Positions 12,738 to 15,728 of a DNA stretch of 15,728 nucleotides are shown here, piece by piece. Made by a program: the position numbers and the translations under genes. The notes beneath the pieces are model-generated. The model was not told where the DNA came from, searched no databases, and saw only the letters and a list, made by a program, of their open reading frames with translations. The DNA comes from Burkholderiaceae bacterium (GTDB lineage Bacteria; Pseudomonadota; Gammaproteobacteria; Burkholderiales; Burkholderiaceae): positions 1 through 15,728 of the forward strand of contig CANGWT010000028.1 of NCBI GenBank assembly GCA_947457745.1. The letters are read 5' to 3'. Numbering within the stretch: the first letter of the stretch is position 1; the number at the start of each line of letters is the position of its first letter.

Positions 12738-15653
12738 TCATTCGACTGACTCGGTAGAATTCTTTCCCTTTTTCTTTTTGATAGGCGCTGATTTACGAAC
12801 TAGCAGTGGTGCCAAGTAGTGACCGGTAAAGCTAGCCACATTCTTTGCAACTTCCTCGGGCGTGCCAGTAGCAATAATCTGCCCACCACCAGCGCCACCT
12901 TTGGGCCCTAAGTCAATAATCCAATCTGCAGTTTTGATCACATCTAAGTTGTGCTCAATGATCACGATCGTGTTGCCTTGTTTCTTCAAGGTCTGAAGAA
13001 CAGTCAGTAACAATTGAATGTCATGGAAATGCAAGCCAGTAGTTGGCTCATCCAAGATGTAGAGGGTTCTGCCGGTATCGCGTTTGGAAAGCTCTAAAGA
13101 AAGTTTGACGCGTTGCGCCTCGCCACCAGATAAAGTCGTGGCACTTTGACCTAACTTCACATAACCTAAGCCTACATCGAGCAGGGTCTTGAGTTTTCGT
13201 TTGACGATTGGAACAGCTTCAAAGAATTCATGGGCTTGTTCGATGGTCATCGACAGCACTTCATGGATATTCTTACCTTTGTAACGAATGTCTAAAGTTT
13301 CACGGTTGTAGCGTTTGCCGTGACAGACATCGCAAGGAACATAGACGTCTGGTAAGAAATGCATTTCTACTTTAATAACGCCATCACCTTCACAGGCATC
13401 ACAACGACCGCCTTTGACGTTGAAAGAAAAACGTCCCGCTTCATAGCCGCGCTCGCGTGCGGCGGGTACGCCACAAAAGAGTTCTCTGATGGGTGTGAAT
13501 AATCCAGTGTAAGTGGCTGGGTTTGAGCGTGGGGTTCTGCCAATCGGAGACTGATCAACGCTGATGACCTTGTCAAAATTTTCAAGACCTTTAATAGCAT
13601 CATGCGCTGCAGGTTCCGCATTCGAGCCATAGATATGATGTGCAACCGCATGGTGCAATGTGTCATTAATAAGGGTGGATTTACCAGAGCCAGATACACC
13701 GGTGACACAGGTTAACAAGCCGACAGGAATCTTGGCGTGAACAGATTGCAAGTTGTTGCCACGTGCGCCAATAATTTCTAAGAACTTGTCATTTACTGGA
13801 ATGCGTTTTTCAGGAACTGCGATCCACTCCCGACCTGATAAGTAGGCGCCTGTGAGAGATTTAGGATTGGCCTCTACTTCTGCAGGAGTACCTTCGGCTA
13901 CGACTTCGCCACCATGTACACCCGCACCAGGGCCAATATCAATTACGTAGTCAGAAGCGCGAATCATATCTTCATCATGTTCAACTACCAGCACACTGTT
14001 GCCAAGGTCACGCAAATGCTTCAGAGTGCCGATAAGACGATCGTTATCACGTTGATGCAAACCAATAGAGGGCTCATCTAATACATACATGACGCCTGTG
14101 AGACCAGAGCCAATCTGTGATGCCAGGCGAATGCGTTGAGCTTCGCCACCAGAGAGGGTATCTGCACTGCGCTCCAGTGAGAGGTAGTCTAAGCCAACAT
14201 CGTTTAGGAATCTTAGACGTGAACCAATTTCTTTCACAATCTTATCGGCAATTTCTCGTTTGGCACCTTTGAGCTCTAGCGCTTCAAAATATTCTTTAGC
14301 TTCTTTCAAGGGCAGTGCGCTGATTTCATAAATTGCGCGGGATTGCTTGCCATCACCCACTTTGACAAAACGCGCTTCTTTACGCAAACGACTGCCACTA
14401 CATGCTGGGCAGGTCTGTACATTTTGATAACGTGATAATTCTTCTCGAACGGTTGCTGAGTCAGTCTCGCGATAGCGGCGTTCAAAATTAGCAACAATGC
14501 CTTCAAAGGCATGTTGACGAACGCTATTTTTGCCACGTTCATTGATGTATTCGAATGGAATGGTGATATCACCAGAGCCTAGCAAAATCAGATCTTGTTG
14601 TTTTTTACTGAGGGTCTCAAAGGGTTTCTCGACATCAAACCCGCCATGCTTGGCGAGTGTTTGTAAGAGCTTGAAATAAAACTGATTACGACGATCCCAG
14701 CCTTTAATTGCGCCAGAGGCTAGTGATAGGTCAGGGTGAGCAACAATGCGCTTGGGATCAAAGAAGGATTGATGGCCTAAGCCATCACAAGTAGGACATG
14801 CGCCCATCGGATTATTAAAAGAGAAGAGGCGCGGCTCAAGCTCTTGTAATGAGTAGGAGCAAATTGGGCAGGCAAACTTGCTGGAGAAAATCATCTCCTT
14901 GCCAGTATCCATATTGACAATCATGGCCTTGCCCTCGGCAAGACGGAGAGCGGTCTCAAAAGATTCCGCTACACGCTGCTGAATATCTGGACGCACTTTA
15001 ATACGATCTACGACCACTTCAATTGAGTGCTTGTCGTTTTTCTTTAATGCTGGCAATTGATCCACTTCAAAGATCTCTGCCTTAGCTGTATTGGTTGTTC
15101 CGCCACCAGAGCGTACACGAAAGCGGACAAAGCCTTGCGCCTGAAGATCTTGGAATAAATCTACGAACTCACCCTTACGCTCACTAACCACGGGAGCCAA
15201 GATCATGAGCTTAGTATCTTCTGGCATAGCTAAAACGGTATCGACCATTTGAGAAACGCTTTGCGCCTCTAACGGCAGATCGTGATCTGGGCAATGCGGG
15301 GTTCCAGCGCGTGCAAACAACAAACGTAGGTAATCATGAATTTCTGTAACCGTACCTACGGTTGAACGAGGATTATGGCTAGTAGCTTTTTGCTCAATCG
15401 AGATTGCTGGGGATAGCCCTTCAATCGTATCGACATCGGGCTTTTCCATCAGTTGTAAAAATTGGCGGGCATAAGCAGATAAGGACTCTACATAGCGACG
15501 CTGACCTTCGGCATACAGGGTGTCAAAAGCTAATGAGCTTTTGCCTGAGCCAGATAGGCCAGTCAAAACGACTAATTTCTCTCTAGGGATATCTAGATTA
15601 ATGTTTTTGAGGTTATGGGTGCGGGCACCGCGGATCTTGATTTCGTTATTCAT
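12738..15653 (-). CDS. uvrA: Excinuclease ABC subunit A
   Basis: UvrA is the damage-sensing ATPase of nucleotide excision repair and loads UvrB on bulky lesions. The 971-residue protein is complete, somewhat longer than E. coli UvrA (940). It has two ABC modules: Walker A GLSGSGKS (32-39) and GVSGSGKS (652-659), signatures LSGGEAQR at 500-507 and 841-848, and Walker B VLDEPSIGL (524-532) and ILDEPTTGL (866-874). Zinc-binding cysteine pairs are Cys262/265 with Cys286/289, a further pair Cys415/418, and the C-terminal finger Cys751/754 with Cys774/777. The tail is lysine-rich (KKKKGK near 959-964) and probably unstructured. It is convergent with the antiporter gene, 2 bases apart, and divergent from the gene at 15691. 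I saw no LexA-type CTGT-N8-ACAG box before the start, although uvrA is SOS-regulated in E. coli. Confidence 0.98.
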   Translation of the reverse strand: MNNEIKIRGARTHNLKNINLDIPREKLVVLTGLSGSGKSSLAFDTLYAEGQRRYVESLSAYARQFLQLMEKPDVDTIEGLSPAISIEQKATSHNPRSTVGTVTEIHDYLRLLFARAGTPHCPDHDLPLEAQSVSQMVDTVLAMPEDTKLMILAPVVSERKGEFVDLFQDLQAQGFVRFRVRSGGGTTNTAKAEIFEVDQLPALKKNDKHSIEVVVDRIKVRPDIQQRVAESFETALRLAEGKAMIVNMDTGKEMIFSSKFACPICSYSLQELEPRLFSFNNPMGACPTCDGLGHQSFFDPKRIVAHPDLSLASGAIKGWDRRNQFYFKLLQTLAKHGGFDVEKPFETLSKKQQDLILLGSGDITIPFEYINERGKNSVRQHAFEGIVANFERRYRETDSATVREELSRYQNVQTCPACSGSRLRKEARFVKVGDGKQSRAIYEISALPLKEAKEYFEALELKGAKREIADKIVKEIGSRLRFLNDVGLDYLSLERSADTLSGGEAQRIRLASQIGSGLTGVMYVLDEPSIGLHQRDNDRLIGTLKHLRDLGNSVLVVEHDEDMIRASDYVIDIGPGAGVHGGEVVAEGTPAEVEANPKSLTGAYLSGREWIAVPEKRIPVNDKFLEIIGARGNNLQSVHAKIPVGLLTCVTGVSGSGKSTLINDTLHHAVAHHIYGSNAEPAAHDAIKGLENFDKVISVDQSPIGRTPRSNPATYTGLFTPIRELFCGVPAARERGYEAGRFSFNVKGGRCDACEGDGVIKVEMHFLPDVYVPCDVCHGKRYNRETLDIRYKGKNIHEVLSMTIEQAHEFFEAVPIVKRKLKTLLDVGLGYVKLGQSATTLSGGEAQRVKLSLELSKRDTGRTLYILDEPTTGLHFHDIQLLLTVLQTLKKQGNTIVIIEHNLDVIKTADWIIDLGPKGGAGGGQIIATGTPEEVAKNVASFTGHYLAPLLVRKSAPIKKKKGKNSTESVE
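12740..12779 (+). terminator. Possible intrinsic terminator after the antiporter gene
   Basis: Four bases beyond the antiporter stop, 12740-12746 (ATTCGAC) can pair with 12754-12760 (GTAGAAT), with one G-A mismatch and a 7-base loop. A T-rich tract to 12779 with two runs of five T follows. The stem is weak but the tract is long. The whole element lies inside the uvrA 3' coding end, where the T tract is the complement of codons for the lysine-rich UvrA tail. Confidence 0.3.
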
Positions 15654-15690
15654 GATTTTTTAGCGTAACTTGTTAATATAGCTCTTTCCC
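15654..15690. promoter_or_regulatory. Divergent uvrA / MFS-like gene spacer
   Basis: This 37-base AT-rich spacer separates two divergent start codons. On the minus strand TATATT (complement of 15675-15680) could be a -10 for uvrA with a leader of about 14-16 bases. On the plus strand the overlapping TAATAT (15674-15679) could serve the other gene. Neither has a clear -35, and no inverted CTG/CAG operator is seen. Confidence 0.3.
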
Positions 15691-15728
15691 ATGAATTCTT
15701 CTGAACTTCGCTCCACTCTGGCCTTAGC
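15691..15728 (+). CDS. Start of a plus-strand gene, probably an MFS transporter (truncated by window edge)
   Basis: Only 12 complete codons are in the window, opening MNSSELRSTLAL from the ATG at 15691. In Burkholderiaceae a major facilitator superfamily transporter commonly lies divergent from uvrA (with ssb beyond it), and its N-terminus has a similar short SELR-type start before the first helix. The call therefore rests on context and a short resemblance; the fragment shows no domain. No clear Shine-Dalgarno is present. Confidence 0.5.
   Translation, partial: MNSSELRSTLAL

Noticed and set aside
13367..14572. Two minus-strand frames of 113 and 88 codons within uvrA
   Set aside because: They are out-of-frame shadows of uvrA, which is intact with both ABC modules and its zinc fingers.
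1..15728. A wholly new defence, mobile or biosynthetic system
   Set aside because: Every gene belongs to a known core family in an order typical of Burkholderiaceae. There are no transposase, integrase, toxin-antitoxin, CRISPR or unexplained large open frames.

Overview
The window looks like core chromosome of a betaproteobacterium in the Burkholderiaceae, most probably Polynucleobacter or a close relative. This rests on gene content and order (an LPS export block leading into hpf-ptsN-hprK-rapZ, with hprK present as is usual in betaproteobacteria), on protein sequences of Burkholderiaceae type, and on a moderate base composition (mid-40s % G+C by eye), far below Burkholderia or Ralstonia. 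The genus is an inference. I see no insertion sequence, prophage, CRISPR array, rRNA or tRNA.

Left part (1-4340): ispE, cut by the window edge, and a TPR-LolB fusion gene lie on the minus strand. Divergent from them are mutM and mutY, two enzymes of the 8-oxoguanine repair system, overlapping each other on the plus strand. Middle (4285-10741): one long minus-strand gene train in the order kdsD-kdsC-lptC-lptA-lptB-hpf-ptsN-hprK-rapZ. The first five make the Kdo precursor and carry lipopolysaccharide from the inner membrane to the outer membrane. The last four are ribosome hibernation, nitrogen-PTS and regulatory genes. The sigma-54 gene rpoN, normally between lptB and hpf, is absent from that slot, and a 192-base non-coding gap takes its place. 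Right part (10753-15728): a Kef-type cation/proton antiporter divergent from kdsD, uvrA convergent to it, and the first 12 codons of a plus-strand gene (probably an MFS transporter) divergent from uvrA.

The genes fall into three themes: envelope building (ispE, LolB, kdsC/D, lptA/B/C), DNA repair (mutM, mutY, uvrA) and stress or metabolic regulation (hpf, ptsN, hprK, rapZ, Kef). Packing is extreme. Divergent start codons are 11 to about 37 bases apart, convergent genes overlap by 56 bases or are 2 bases apart, and several neighbours share ATGA junctions.

I found no clearly undescribed system. The points most worth a second look are the cysteine-free TPR-LolB fusion, the altered iron-sulfur cysteine spacing in MutY, the empty rpoN slot with a pair of TGCGCA palindromes two helical turns apart, a lipobox-like signal peptide in LptA, and terminator-like hairpins placed inside the 3' coding ends of opposing genes.
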